From NCBI GenBank assembly GCA_036522515.1, contig DATDFQ010000007.1:1-64000 (forward strand): a DNA stretch of 64,000 nucleotides, read 5' to 3'. Below are positions 1 to 8,624 of this stretch, one piece after another. A model generated the notes under the pieces. That model made no database searches, was not told where the DNA came from, and saw only the letters and a list, made by a program, of their open reading frames with translations. This DNA comes from Bacteroidota bacterium (lineage in GTDB: Bacteria; Bacteroidota; Ignavibacteria; UBA10030; SZUA-254). The translations under genes and the position numbers were made by a program. Each line of letters starts with the position of its first letter. Position 1 is the first letter of the stretch.

Positions 1-153
1 CGGTATCGCATGAGTAAACCCCAGCTTGATGAGGTCCTGGCTCTCCACGAACGCTTCGATGAATCGGACGGGATTGTCCCCGGTGATGTAGTCATCCACC
101 GACTCAGGAAACAGCATCCTTTGGCCCCGATCACTTCCTTCAACAAAGCCCAT
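1..153 (-). CDS. IS1182-family transposase, N-terminal fragment (runs off left edge)
   Basis: Reading the minus strand from the ATG at 153 gives 51 residues without a stop, beginning MGFVEGSDRGQRMLFPES and continuing through DDYITGDNPVRFIEAFVES to the edge. This 'DDYI..DNPVRFIEAFV' opening is characteristic of IS1182/IS5-like DDE transposases, whose N-terminal domain precedes the catalytic core. The catalytic domain lies outside the window, so intactness cannot be judged. No convincing terminal inverted repeat could be fixed between this start and batD at 382, although the IS end must lie there if this is a complete element. The family call rests on recalled motif similarity; that it is part of a mobile element is inference. 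Confidence 0.72.
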   Translation of the reverse strand, partial: MGFVEGSDRGQRMLFPESVDDYITGDNPVRFIEAFVESQDLIKLGFTHAIP

Positions 154-187
154 TGAGACTCCTTACGAATCGGTTTGAAAACGGAGT

Positions 188-216
188 TTGGACACAGCTA
201 TGACTACAAATATAAT
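188..216 (+). promoter_or_regulatory. sigma70-type promoter upstream of batD
   Basis: TTGGAC (188-193), a 17-bp spacer, then a perfect TATAAT (211-216). It points away from the transposase and towards batD, with a predicted leader of about 160 nt that contains the GC-rich hairpin at 344-360. It could drive batD-batE or be an outward-facing promoter near the IS end. Confidence 0.55.
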
Positions 217-325
217 ACACTAACGAGCTTTTGCGAGGGGTACAGATAGATTTTTTCTCGCACGACCTCACCCCCCGAGCCCCTTCGACGGAGGAACACC
301 CGGAGGGGTTTTCACACAGTCTGTC

Positions 326-362
326 TGCGTGGGAACGCATACCGCGGCGCTCCGCGCCGCAA
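326..362 (+). repeat. interspersed GC-rich palindromic repeat, copy 1
   Basis: Contains the perfect hairpin GCGGCGC-TCC-GCGCCGC (344-360) preceded by CTGCGTGGGAACGCA. The whole unit is nearly identical, in inverse orientation, to part of the four-palindrome cluster at 31997-32099, so it is a dispersed repeat and not a private terminator. It ends 20 bp before the batD start codon. Confidence 0.75.
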
Positions 363-381
363 CTGGTAGAATTAAACGAAT

Positions 382-2226
382 ATGAGAATCGCCCGACATA
401 ATCCCATATTTCTTTTCCTGTCCCTCTTTCTGATCTCAGCCCAGGGCCTGGCCCAGGACATCTCCTTTACCGCCTCCGTCGATAACACCCGGATCTCACT
501 CGGCGAGCAATTCGAAATCACCTTCTCCCTCGGCGGCACCAGCGCGGGAAGCAATTTCCAGCCGCCCCCGTTCAACGATTTCCTCGTCGTCGGAGGCCCG
601 AATCAATCGACGAGCATGCAATTCATAAACGGTTCGGTGTCGTCCTCGGTCTCCTGGAGCTACGTCCTCCAGCCCAAAGCGGAAGGGAAGTTCGCGATCG
701 GTCCTGCCATGATCGAATACGGAGGGAAGAAACTCCAGACGAAGCCTATCGGGATGGAAGTCGTCAAAGGATCCGCACAGCCGGCCTCGCCGGGGGGGCA
801 ACAGCAGGCGCAGCAGCAGGGAAACGCCGACATCGACAAGCAGATCGGCGACAATCTTCTGCTCAAGGTCGTGCTGGACAAGTCGCGCGTCTATCAGGGG
901 GAGCAGATTACCGCGACGTACAAGATCTACACCCGTGTGAACATCTCCAGTTACAATCTCTCAAAGGGATCGTCCCTCACAGGTTTCTGGAGCGAGGACC
1001 TCGAAGTTCCCAAGCAAGTCCAGCTTTCATCCGAAGTCGTGAACGGGAAACAGTACCGGGTCGGGATCCTGCGGCGGGCGGCGCTGTTCCCGCAGCGGAG
1101 CGGCACCCTCCAGGTCGATCCGATGGAAGTGCTGTGCGCCGTGCAGGTGCAAACCCGAAGACGCTCGAACGACATCTTCGATCAGTTCTTCAACGATCCC
1201 TTCTTCGGGAATGTGCAGACCGTGAATCACAAAGTCCGGAGCGAACCCGTCTCCGTTACGGTGCTTCCGCTTCCCTCCGCGAACGTGCCGAGCGGGTTCA
1301 ACGGCGCTGTCGGAAAATTCACCATTGAGTCGTGGCTGGACAAGAAGCAGACAAAAGCGAACGAGCCCGTGACCCTCAAGGTGAAGATCAGCGGGCGCGG
1401 CAACCTGAAGCTCCTCGAGCCGCCCACAGTGACAGTTCCGCCTGATATCGAGCGCTATGACCCCAAGATTTCCGACAACATCGCGCATCAGGGGGATGAG
1501 ATCGCCGGGAGCCGCACGTTCGAGTATCTCCTTCTGCCGAGGCGAGCGGGCGAGCTGAAGATTCCTTCATTTTCATATGCCTACTTCGATATAGAGAAGA
1601 AGAACTACGTTCCGTTCAAGAGTCCCGACTTTGTTCTCTCGGTCGAGAAGGGAAGTGAAATCGCTGGCGGCCCGGCGACCGGAATCTCGAAGGAAGACGT
1701 CAAGTTGCTCGGAGAAGATATCCGGTTCATCAAGAGCGACGATCTTTCCTTGCGCCGCAAGGGTGAGACCTTCGCGGGCTCCCCGCTCTTTTTCGCTCTT
1801 TCCTTCAGCTCGCTTGCCAGTTTTGTCGGGTTTATTTTCTTCGTGAAGCGCCGGGAGAGGGTCTTGGGGGATGTCGCAGGGCTCCGGAATCGCAAGGCGC
1901 GGAAGATGGCGCAACGGCGGCTCCAGGAGGCGAAGAAATTCCTCCATCAGAAGAAGGAGGAACAGTTCTACAGCGAAGTTTCCCGCGCGCTGTGGGGATA
2001 CATCGGCGACAAGCTCGGGATTCCGCCTTCGGACCATTCGGTCGAGATCGTTAAGACGGCGCTTGAATCCCGCGGCGTCTCGACGGAGGCGGCGGGAAAA
2101 CTCGGCGCCGCCATTGAACAGTGTGAGTTTGCGCGTTTCTCTCCTTCATCGGGCGGCGGGAAGATGGACGGGGTCTATCACGAAGCGCTCGGGATTATCT
2201 CCGAGATCGAGGACCAGCTTCGATGA
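382..2226 (+). CDS. batD: BatD-like aerotolerance/oxygen-tolerance membrane protein
   Basis: Predicted inner-membrane protein of 614 residues with a large periplasmic part. A signal peptide occupies residues 1-25 (ending SAQGLAQ), followed by the BatD beta-sandwich region starting DISFTASVDNTRISLGE, a Gln-rich linker at about 135-150, a transmembrane segment at about 467-487 (FFALSFSSLASFVGFIFF), and a basic, helical cytoplasmic tail. BatD proteins belong to the Bat (Bacteroides aerotolerance) operon, thought to act with MoxR/VWA proteins in stress tolerance; the molecular role is unresolved. The stop overlaps the batE start by four bases (ATGA), so the two are translationally coupled. The usual upstream partners (moxR, batA, batB) are not in the window, and an IS fragment lies there instead. 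No clear Shine-Dalgarno precedes the ATG. Confidence 0.88.
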   Translation: MRIARHNPIFLFLSLFLISAQGLAQDISFTASVDNTRISLGEQFEITFSLGGTSAGSNFQPPPFNDFLVVGGPNQSTSMQFINGSVSSSVSWSYVLQPKAEGKFAIGPAMIEYGGKKLQTKPIGMEVVKGSAQPASPGGQQQAQQQGNADIDKQIGDNLLLKVVLDKSRVYQGEQITATYKIYTRVNISSYNLSKGSSLTGFWSEDLEVPKQVQLSSEVVNGKQYRVGILRRAALFPQRSGTLQVDPMEVLCAVQVQTRRRSNDIFDQFFNDPFFGNVQTVNHKVRSEPVSVTVLPLPSANVPSGFNGAVGKFTIESWLDKKQTKANEPVTLKVKISGRGNLKLLEPPTVTVPPDIERYDPKISDNIAHQGDEIAGSRTFEYLLLPRRAGELKIPSFSYAYFDIEKKNYVPFKSPDFVLSVEKGSEIAGGPATGISKEDVKLLGEDIRFIKSDDLSLRRKGETFAGSPLFFALSFSSLASFVGFIFFVKRRERVLGDVAGLRNRKARKMAQRRLQEAKKFLHQKKEEQFYSEVSRALWGYIGDKLGIPPSDHSVEIVKTALESRGVSTEAAGKLGAAIEQCEFARFSPSSGGGKMDGVYHEALGIISEIEDQLR

Positions 2227-2975
2227 AACTGTTGACAGCCTGCTTTGTGTTCCTCGTTGTGCAGACCGGCCTCTCTCAGGAAGCACGTCTTGAGTTCAAC
2301 CAGGCGAATCAGCTCTACCGGGATGCGCAATATGAAAAGGCGGCTCAGCTCTATGAGCGGGTCTCGACGAACGGCTACGAAAGCCCTTCGCTCTATTACA
2401 ACCTCGGCAATTGTTATTTCAAACTTCACAATTTGCCGGCCGCGATCCTCTCCTACGAGCGCGCCAGGCGGCTTGCTCCCCGCGACGAGGATATCGCGTA
2501 TAACCTTCGCCTGGCAAACTTGCGTGTGGTCGATAAGATTGATCCGCTCCCGCAGCTATTTCTTCTTGACTGGTGGAACGGTTTCCTGGGTCTCTATTCT
2601 TCCGACGGATGGGCGTTGATCGTGATCGTCTGCGCCTGGGGCGCGGCTCTGGCCGGCGTGGCCTTCTTTCTCTTCAGGAGCGGGGTGATCCAGCGGATCG
2701 CTTTCGCCGTTGCGGCGATCGCTGTCATTAGCTGCGCCGTCAGCGTCACCGGCCTCTTTCAGCAACTGAAGAAGGAGGGTCGCGAGCGCGCTGCGGTTGT
2801 GTTTTCACCCTCTGTTTCCGTCAAGAGCGCCCCCGACAACCAGAGCACAGACCTCTTCGTTCTCCACGAAGGCGTGAAAGTGGAATTGCTCGACGCGGTG
2901 GGCGATTGGAGGCAGATCCGCCTGCCTGACGGGAAGGTTGGATGGCTTGCAGGGGAGAGCATTCAGACCATCTAG
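2223..2975 (+). CDS. batE: BatE-like TPR/SH3 membrane protein
   Basis: 250 residues. A signal peptide (about 1-18) is followed by tetratricopeptide repeats at about 22-110 (ARLEFNQANQLYRDAQYEKA; SPSLYYNLGNCYFKLHNL; AILSYERARRLAPRD). Two hydrophobic segments follow at about 137-158 and 162-182, then a C-terminal bacterial SH3-like domain (VKSAPDNQSTDLFVLHEG to DGKVGWLAGESIQTI). This TPR plus two-TM plus SH3 order is typical of BatE, usually the last gene of the bat operon. It starts inside the batD stop codon (ATGA) and presumably shares its transcript. A function as a periplasmic scaffold is inferred from the domains. Confidence 0.85.
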   Translation: MKLLTACFVFLVVQTGLSQEARLEFNQANQLYRDAQYEKAAQLYERVSTNGYESPSLYYNLGNCYFKLHNLPAAILSYERARRLAPRDEDIAYNLRLANLRVVDKIDPLPQLFLLDWWNGFLGLYSSDGWALIVIVCAWGAALAGVAFFLFRSGVIQRIAFAVAAIAVISCAVSVTGLFQQLKKEGRERAAVVFSPSVSVKSAPDNQSTDLFVLHEGVKVELLDAVGDWRQIRLPDGKVGWLAGESIQTI

Positions 2976-3048
2976 TCTGGTACCGGCTCAGTTTCGTTTC
3001 TTTCTCGTTCCGCGAGCTGAAGGTCGCAGTTATCGATCCCTCGGGCCC

Positions 3049-3072
3049 GGTAGCCGCAGCCTTCAGGCTGCG
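3049..3072 (+). repeat. short GTAGCCGC-family palindrome
   Basis: GGTAGCCGCAGCCTTCAGGCTGCG contains the inverted repeat CGCAGCC-TTCA-GGCTGCG. The same design recurs at 35621, 39598, 39630, 45117, 45300, 52819 and 54652. Here it lies about 75 bp after the batE stop codon. Confidence 0.7.
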
Positions 3073-3115
3073 TTTGTTTGGTTCGGCAATAAAATTCAAT
3101 CCCCACTTCACGTCT

Positions 3116-3144
3116 TTGACATTCCCGCCCTAAAGACGTACTTT
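3116..3144 (+). promoter_or_regulatory. candidate promoter ahead of the 3180 short ORF and 3356 gene
   Basis: Perfect -35 TTGACA (3116-3121), 17-bp spacer and a weak -10 TACTTT (3139-3144). The predicted start point is about 18 nt before the GGAGG at 3169-3173. Confidence 0.35.
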
Positions 3145-3179
3145 CCATACTACCATAAGTTTATCTCTGGAGGTGCTCC

Positions 3180-3254
3180 ATGTCCCAAGCAAAGCTTCCC
3201 GCGCCACGCTCCCTCTTCGTTGTAATCATCTTTCGCAGGGACGCGTTCTCGTAG
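3180..3254 (+). CDS. 24-residue ORF with strong RBS; leader peptide or gene remnant
   Basis: ATG at 3180 is preceded by GGAGG (3169-3173) with 6-nt spacing, the best ribosome-binding site in this region. The product begins MSQAKLPAPRSLFVVIIF and ends at TAG after 24 codons. It resembles a truncated signal peptide (basic start, short hydrophobic stretch). It may be the decayed 5' end of a secreted-protein gene, a leader peptide, or chance. No homologue is recognised. Confidence 0.2.
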   Translation: MSQAKLPAPRSLFVVIIFRRDAFS

Positions 3255-3355
3255 ACAGCTTCCGGGCAACAAGCTCATGGGCCATACTCCCCGGGTAACG
3301 TACTTTCACTTTCTCTTAGCCCCTAGCGGTAAATTCATGCAACTCGAGAAATAGA

Positions 3356-5458
3356 ATGCGTTTCGGCCAAGTTATCCCAAAGGTATTGGTGTGCTGGTGC
3401 TTGTGTTTGACCCCTGTATGCGCCCAGTGGGTGCGAACCAACGGCCCCCCGGGGTATTCCGGAGACATCCATTCACTTGCGACCGATGGCTCCACCGTGC
3501 TCGCCGGGTCCAATGGACTCTTTCTTTCAACTGACGATGGCTTGACTTGGAAGCCCGTCAACGCGGGCCTGCCGAATGGCACCGCTTACGCTGTTGCTGT
3601 CAGTGGCAATCGCCTCTTCGCGGGTGTCTCCTCCAATGGAGTGTATATTTCTACAGACAACGGTGTGAGCTGGGTAGCAAACAACTCGGGCCTGCCAAGT
3701 TTTGTATCAATTTATGCGCTTACTTTCCACGACGGCAGTATCTTTGCCGGCACTGATCACGGGGTGTTCCGATCGACCAACGTTGGTGCTAGCTGGACAG
3801 GGGCAGGATTGCAGGGGAGTCCCGGCTCGTTTACGTATATTTGGGCCCTAGCATTCATTGAGAACACTTGGTTTGCGGGAACTCAGGCCGGAGTATTCCG
3901 ATCTATCGATAGCGGTGCGACCTGGACGCCCGCAGACACAGCCTCCCTCAAAAGAGAGGTCTATGCTCTCTCGGCAAGAGGCACTCAACTCTTTGCCGGA
4001 ACCGGCGAGGATGGTGTCTATCTATCCAGCAATAACGGCGACAGTTGGACTGTGGCCAACACGGGCTTGACGACTCCGTACATTAGGGCGCTCACGGTCG
4101 TCGGCACGAACCTCTTCGCCGGGACCAGCGGCCCGGGAGTCTTCATCTCGTCAAACGATGGAGCCAAGTGGACCCAGGTTGAGTCGGGCCTGATCACTCC
4201 GGTAATCATATTTGCTCTGGCGGCAAATGACAGCGCCTTGTTTGCTGCAACGAGCGGAGCAGGGATCTTCCGTTCAAAGAATAACGGGATGGACTGGATG
4301 CAGGTTGGGCCATCCGAATCCTTCACTACCAGCCTCCTCCCCCATGCCAGCGAGATGTTTGCTGCCACCGACCATGGAGTCTTTTCGTCGAGCGATAGGG
4401 GTGAACACTGGTCTCAAACCAGGCTTTGGAACACCTTCGTATATGATCTGGCTGCCGGTGATAGTGGCATCTTTGCGGGGACAGGCGGGAGCGGCGTCTA
4501 CTTCTCCAGCGACGAAGGGACGAACTGGTCTCAGGCCAATGCTGGCTCGGGGATGAGTTATGTGTACTCAATTAGGGTGCGTGGAATCGACGTCTTCGCA
4601 GGGGCCTATGGCAGCGTATTTGTTTCCACTGACAATGGGAGGGCCTGGATACCTCGGCTGTCCTCCACCATTCACACCTTCGCATTCGATGGTGGAAATC
4701 TACTGGCAGGTGGCGAACTATTGACCAGCGGGGGCGGGCTATTTTTCTCCAGCGACAACGGCGTCACCTGGGTGTCCAGTAGTACCGGTCTGTATCAGTA
4801 CACTGATGTCTGGGATCTTGTGGTCGGAGACAGCGACATTTTTGCGGCAACCGGCTCACCACCCACCTTCCAGGGATCCAATGGAGTATTCCATTCCACC
4901 GACAACGGCTTAACATGGGTCCCGGTTTTCTCCGGTTTGCCGAACAGCCCGGTCTACACACTTGCATCTGAGGGTGCAAATCTCTTCGCAGGAACTCTAA
5001 ATGCCGGAGTCTTTCTGTCAACAAACAGGGGTGCAAGCTGGAATCCGATCAACACCGGGCTCACGCATCTCGGAATCTGGGATCTTGCCGTTATAGATAG
5101 CGACCTCTTCGCCGCGACTCCTTCTGATGGCGTTTGGCGTAGACCGCTTTCGGACATTGTCCTCTCGGTTCCGGCAATTTACAAGGGAGTGCCATCCCAG
5201 TTCGTCCTCGAACAGAACTATCCGAACCCGTTTAACCCGAGTACCAGATTCCGGTTCTCACTCCCTCACTCCGAATTTGTGACACTGAGCGTCGTCAATC
5301 TTCTCGGAGAACGCGTTGCCACCCCTGTCATTGGCAGACTCTCAGCCGGAGCCCATGAAGTCGAATGGAACGCCGAGGGTTTGACAAGCGGCGTCTACTT
5401 CTATAGGCTACAGGCTGGTCCTTTTCTTCAATCGAAGAAATTGATATTGCTCAAATAG
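3356..5458 (+). CDS. T9SS-sorted protein of repeated BNR/propeller-like units
   Basis: 700 residues. A signal peptide (1-24, ending CLTPVCAQ) is followed by roughly 14 tandem units of about 42 residues with the pattern 'LFAGT..GVF.S.D.G..W....GL', as in Ycf48-like/BNR repeat proteins that fold into beta-propellers. The last 80 or so residues (FVLEQNYPNPFNPSTRF, then SGVYFYRLQAG and KKLILLK) are a T9SS type A sorting domain, cleaved during transport across the outer membrane. A secreted or surface-attached protein is therefore expected; ligand and function are unknown. No enzyme motif was seen. It stands alone, with 105 bp before the next gene. Confidence 0.85.
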   Translation: MRFGQVIPKVLVCWCLCLTPVCAQWVRTNGPPGYSGDIHSLATDGSTVLAGSNGLFLSTDDGLTWKPVNAGLPNGTAYAVAVSGNRLFAGVSSNGVYISTDNGVSWVANNSGLPSFVSIYALTFHDGSIFAGTDHGVFRSTNVGASWTGAGLQGSPGSFTYIWALAFIENTWFAGTQAGVFRSIDSGATWTPADTASLKREVYALSARGTQLFAGTGEDGVYLSSNNGDSWTVANTGLTTPYIRALTVVGTNLFAGTSGPGVFISSNDGAKWTQVESGLITPVIIFALAANDSALFAATSGAGIFRSKNNGMDWMQVGPSESFTTSLLPHASEMFAATDHGVFSSSDRGEHWSQTRLWNTFVYDLAAGDSGIFAGTGGSGVYFSSDEGTNWSQANAGSGMSYVYSIRVRGIDVFAGAYGSVFVSTDNGRAWIPRLSSTIHTFAFDGGNLLAGGELLTSGGGLFFSSDNGVTWVSSSTGLYQYTDVWDLVVGDSDIFAATGSPPTFQGSNGVFHSTDNGLTWVPVFSGLPNSPVYTLASEGANLFAGTLNAGVFLSTNRGASWNPINTGLTHLGIWDLAVIDSDLFAATPSDGVWRRPLSDIVLSVPAIYKGVPSQFVLEQNYPNPFNPSTRFRFSLPHSEFVTLSVVNLLGERVATPVIGRLSAGAHEVEWNAEGLTSGVYFYRLQAGPFLQSKKLILLK

Positions 5459-5563
5459 ATCCGGGACCCGACGTAAAACGCGGAAGTAGGGTGCTCAGGG
5501 GAATGGGCGAAAACGGAACAGCTCTCTGAAAAAAATCTGTCCAAACTTGCTCGATTCATCTGA

Positions 5564-7723
5564 ATGAGACTATTGCTTCCCGGTCTATTACTCGCCGTTT
5601 CAGGGTCTGTGACCTTCACGCAACCCACTCCTCAACCCACCCCAGTTCCGGGCACGAACCGTATCGAATATGATTCGGTCTCCGCGACGTGCAGTTTTAG
5701 TGTCAACGGATCCGTTCTCTACAAGTATGAAATCAGAAGCGGGACAGCCAACGGCGGCACCTTTTCCGTACTCCGTGCTGTCGACGGACTCGGCGGGGCC
5801 TTCACACCGAGCTTAGGAGGCGGAATTGCGGCAATCCTTCACGGTGAGAAGAAATTTCCCTGGAATCCGGACGGGGATATTGTTTACGCGTGCAGGGCTG
5901 TGCACGTTGAGGGAACAACCCTCCACGCGCTTTGGACGATGGTTGCGAATAACGATTCGCTGCGCTATGAATATTCCTTCAACATCTCCGGCAGGACATT
6001 AATCATCCGTGTCGAGGAGGATAGTCTGTTCCGGAACGCAGCGGAATTGAATCTCGGCAGGGCAGAGGCGATGGAGCCTGTCACGATCGGAGTTCCTTAC
6101 CTTACGCTCTGCAATATCCTGCAATCCAACAATGGCTCCTTCACGTCCATGCTTATCGATTGGGAATCGACATCCGCTTCGACGCTGGAACCCCTTTATG
6201 ATCCTGTCTCAAGGACGACTGGTTATTTCGCTTCCCTGGCCCGATATCTCGAGCGAACCGATCGTCTGAGGAACCGAATGCGGGAGGTAATCTATCTTAC
6301 TGTTTCACCAGATTTACAGGATGTCTTGCCGAATATACCGAATCCCCCGGCCCTAAGGAAGAAGGATTCGGCTCAGCGCGTCATTTGGTACTATCCCCAG
6401 CCCATGAATCTATGCGGGCAGTATCTGGATAGTCTCTACAGTAATGGGATTCGCAATCTCTGGCTCCAGATCCATGATTGGCAAAAATGGGGGTCCGACC
6501 GGGGATTGCCGGATGTTGTCCCCGCACGTTGTAATCACTGCGATTGGCCCGATACCAATTGTGCCTACACGCCCACCACGCTTCAAGGGGACAGCCTCCT
6601 CAAAGAGATCAGCTCACGGGCTGCCAGGTACGGGTATCTGCTGGGGCTTCATGAGAATTATGTCGATTATCATGCCCCGGTCTCTTCGGCTCCAAACAAG
6701 TACTATGACCGGAAGGACGAGGCATTGCGGGGCGACGGTTCGCCTGTTCTCAACTGGGTCAATCGATGCGGCGACACCGCGCATGTCTTGAAGCCGACGC
6801 GGGCCGCCTTCTACGTTGACCTCGTCGCTCCCGAGATCCACACCCGATATCAAACGACCGCATCATATCTCGATGTTCACTCCGCGGCCAATCCCTCGGA
6901 TTTTGTCGATTATGATGTTTCATCGCCCGGAGCAGGTTCATTCCACGAAACGCTCGTTCGCTACCGGGAACTTCCCGCGCGCCTTCGGTCGATACACCAG
7001 GGACCGGTTCAGGGGGAGGGGCATCATCATTTCCTCTACACGGGATACTTCGACGACATCGAAGCGCGATTGACGATGGCGGAAACCACGACACATGGCT
7101 ATACAGCTCCTCTCCTTGTGGATTTCGACCTTTTGAAGTTGCACTCAAAGACGCTCGTGCACGGCCTTGGGAACTGGGAACAGTATTATAACAAGGATTT
7201 TTATGGATGGTCTATCGGGCCGTTTTCGCGAGATTCCGTGCTCAGCTACATTGCGACCGAACTGGCCTATGGGCATGGGGGTTTCCTTCCTCCCACATAC
7301 GAGCCCTATAACTTTATCGAAGCCGCAACGTTGACACAGCGATACCTCTATGAGATGCAGTTGGCATATGCGGACGCAACGCCCGTGAGGATCCTCTACA
7401 ACGATAATGATTCTCTCAAGACTGCGTCGCAATACATCCGGGATCATCCACGGACGTATGGAGAGATCAACAACCCGGAGTTTATGAGCCAGGTCCGGAT
7501 CGAGTACGACAATGGCGTCGTTATCTGTGTGAACAGGAATCTCTTCAGGAGGTGGTCGGTCTCGGCCGGCAGGATGGATGGATGGTTCGATTATCACGCC
7601 CTGGTCTCGGGTCGAGATACATTGGCCGTGGGGTCGTCATCCCAGAACCGCTTCACGTTGCCTGTCATGAACGGTTGGGTCTGTTACATCCCCTCCGGGC
7701 TGGTCCCGAATATCAGGCGGTGA
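5564..7723 (+). CDS. secreted TIM-barrel glycosidase-like protein, family unassigned
   Basis: 719 residues. A hydrophobic start (MRLLLPGLLLAVSGSVTF) looks like a signal peptide and is followed by a Pro/Thr/Gln-rich linker (QPTPQPTPVPG). The N-terminal third is beta-rich (substrate-like or supersandwich domain). From about residue 265 the pattern suggests an alpha/beta barrel: QRVIWYYPQPMN, NLWLQIHDWQKWG, LGLHENYVDYHAP, ASYLDVHSAANPSDFVDYD and HHHFLYTGYFDDIEA. Acidic residues in YLDVHSA and YFDDIEA are candidate catalytic positions. The layout recalls GH101-like or DUF5696-like barrels, but I cannot assign a family. No T9SS sorting domain is present, unlike its upstream neighbour. A CBM9-like gene lies convergent just downstream, suggesting a carbohydrate-related locus. 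Confidence 0.6.
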   Translation: MRLLLPGLLLAVSGSVTFTQPTPQPTPVPGTNRIEYDSVSATCSFSVNGSVLYKYEIRSGTANGGTFSVLRAVDGLGGAFTPSLGGGIAAILHGEKKFPWNPDGDIVYACRAVHVEGTTLHALWTMVANNDSLRYEYSFNISGRTLIIRVEEDSLFRNAAELNLGRAEAMEPVTIGVPYLTLCNILQSNNGSFTSMLIDWESTSASTLEPLYDPVSRTTGYFASLARYLERTDRLRNRMREVIYLTVSPDLQDVLPNIPNPPALRKKDSAQRVIWYYPQPMNLCGQYLDSLYSNGIRNLWLQIHDWQKWGSDRGLPDVVPARCNHCDWPDTNCAYTPTTLQGDSLLKEISSRAARYGYLLGLHENYVDYHAPVSSAPNKYYDRKDEALRGDGSPVLNWVNRCGDTAHVLKPTRAAFYVDLVAPEIHTRYQTTASYLDVHSAANPSDFVDYDVSSPGAGSFHETLVRYRELPARLRSIHQGPVQGEGHHHFLYTGYFDDIEARLTMAETTTHGYTAPLLVDFDLLKLHSKTLVHGLGNWEQYYNKDFYGWSIGPFSRDSVLSYIATELAYGHGGFLPPTYEPYNFIEAATLTQRYLYEMQLAYADATPVRILYNDNDSLKTASQYIRDHPRTYGEINNPEFMSQVRIEYDNGVVICVNRNLFRRWSVSAGRMDGWFDYHALVSGRDTLAVGSSSQNRFTLPVMNGWVCYIPSGLVPNIRR

Positions 7724-7799
7724 TTTGCTGGTGAATTCGGGGATTCGAAGAGCCTGATTGCTGTTCAGCTAACGACTCTCTCTACCATTCCGGGAATTC

Positions 7800-8495
7800 T
7801 CAGAGCGAGGGCAGGAACACGAGGTGGCCGAAATTCCCCGGTTCGTGAAAGCTTTGAGAGGTCTCGCTCCAGCTGCTCCGCTCAATTAACCGGTACTCCT
7901 GCCTGTGCGCGTTGAACCCCCAGATGGCTCCCGGTTTGGGTGCGGATACACCCAAGGTCACGAAGGGCAGGGCGATCTCAACGCTCCATCCTCCCGGGAT
8001 GACTGCGGTTGCGACTTTCCACGCCGCGTTCCAAGATGCCGGATTGGGATGTGGACGCCCCACGGTACCAACCTCGTCAAATCTCGTGCCGTCCACATTC
8101 GTGATGAGGTGAAAGTACGATGAATGCGTATGATGCACATCGAGGAATATTTCGACGCAATCATCCCACCAGATTGGGCCGTCTCGTACGTGACAGTGAG
8201 TTTGGATTCCCTCGAGATCAGACTCCAGACAGACAAATGCGATGTACAGGTTCTTCCGGTCGTACGCGACCATACACCTGGTCTGCTGCGTGGCTTTACC
8301 CCGATGATCCAGGAGAGAAAACCCGGTGGCAGCCTCGGCTTTCCTCCAACACTCCTCGTCCAGAATTCCGTCGATCACCGGCTTTGTCGCACAAAGGCGA
8401 CAGGAAAGCCGCGGAAGCATCTCTTCATCCGGAGGGTGGGATGCTGTTTGGCGGAGGAAGAGGGTTGGTACGAGTATGAGAATGGGGATGCGCAT
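7800..8495 (-). CDS. secreted CBM9-like (DOMON-type) carbohydrate-binding protein
   Basis: 231 residues on the minus strand. A short signal-like start (MRIPILILVPTLFL) is followed by a single domain with hallmarks of the carbohydrate-binding module family 9-like fold: PVIDGILDEECWRKAE near the start, MVAYDRKNLYIAFVC, IWWDDCVEIFLD in the middle, GGWSVEIALPF and a closing WGFNAHRQEY. CBM9-like domains usually accompany glycoside hydrolases or bind sugars or haem-like ligands. Here it stands as a single-domain protein, convergent to the glycosidase-like gene (77 bp apart). The ligand is unknown. No clear Shine-Dalgarno precedes the ATG. Confidence 0.78.
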   Translation of the reverse strand: MRIPILILVPTLFLRQTASHPPDEEMLPRLSCRLCATKPVIDGILDEECWRKAEAATGFSLLDHRGKATQQTRCMVAYDRKNLYIAFVCLESDLEGIQTHCHVRDGPIWWDDCVEIFLDVHHTHSSYFHLITNVDGTRFDEVGTVGRPHPNPASWNAAWKVATAVIPGGWSVEIALPFVTLGVSAPKPGAIWGFNAHRQEYRLIERSSWSETSQSFHEPGNFGHLVFLPSL

Positions 8496-8565
8496 GTCTG
8501 ATCAATGATACAAAAAAAGCTCCACTCTTTCCGACGAGGGACCACCAAGGAATAATTCACGGCAT

Positions 8566-8593
8566 TTGCTATTGGATGCGCAAAATCTATATT
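8566..8593 (+). promoter_or_regulatory. sigma70-type promoter of the PKD lipoprotein gene
   Basis: TTGCTA (8566-8571), 16-bp spacer, TATATT (8588-8593), about 30 nt upstream of the ATG at 8625. A GGAAGGGAA stretch near 8611-8619 serves as ribosome-binding site. Confidence 0.5.
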
Positions 8594-8624
8594 TCGAATA
8601 GCTGCTTTCGGAAGGGAAATCACG

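Larger units (their letters stand above)
2976..3355. other. 380-bp intergenic region, possible decayed gene start
   Basis: No gene of normal length. It contains a short palindrome of the GTAGCCGC family (3049-3072), a TTGACA-led candidate promoter (3116-3144) and a 24-codon ORF with a strong ribosome-binding site (3180-3254). The T9SS gene that follows has no obvious ribosome-binding site of its own. Confidence 0.6.
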
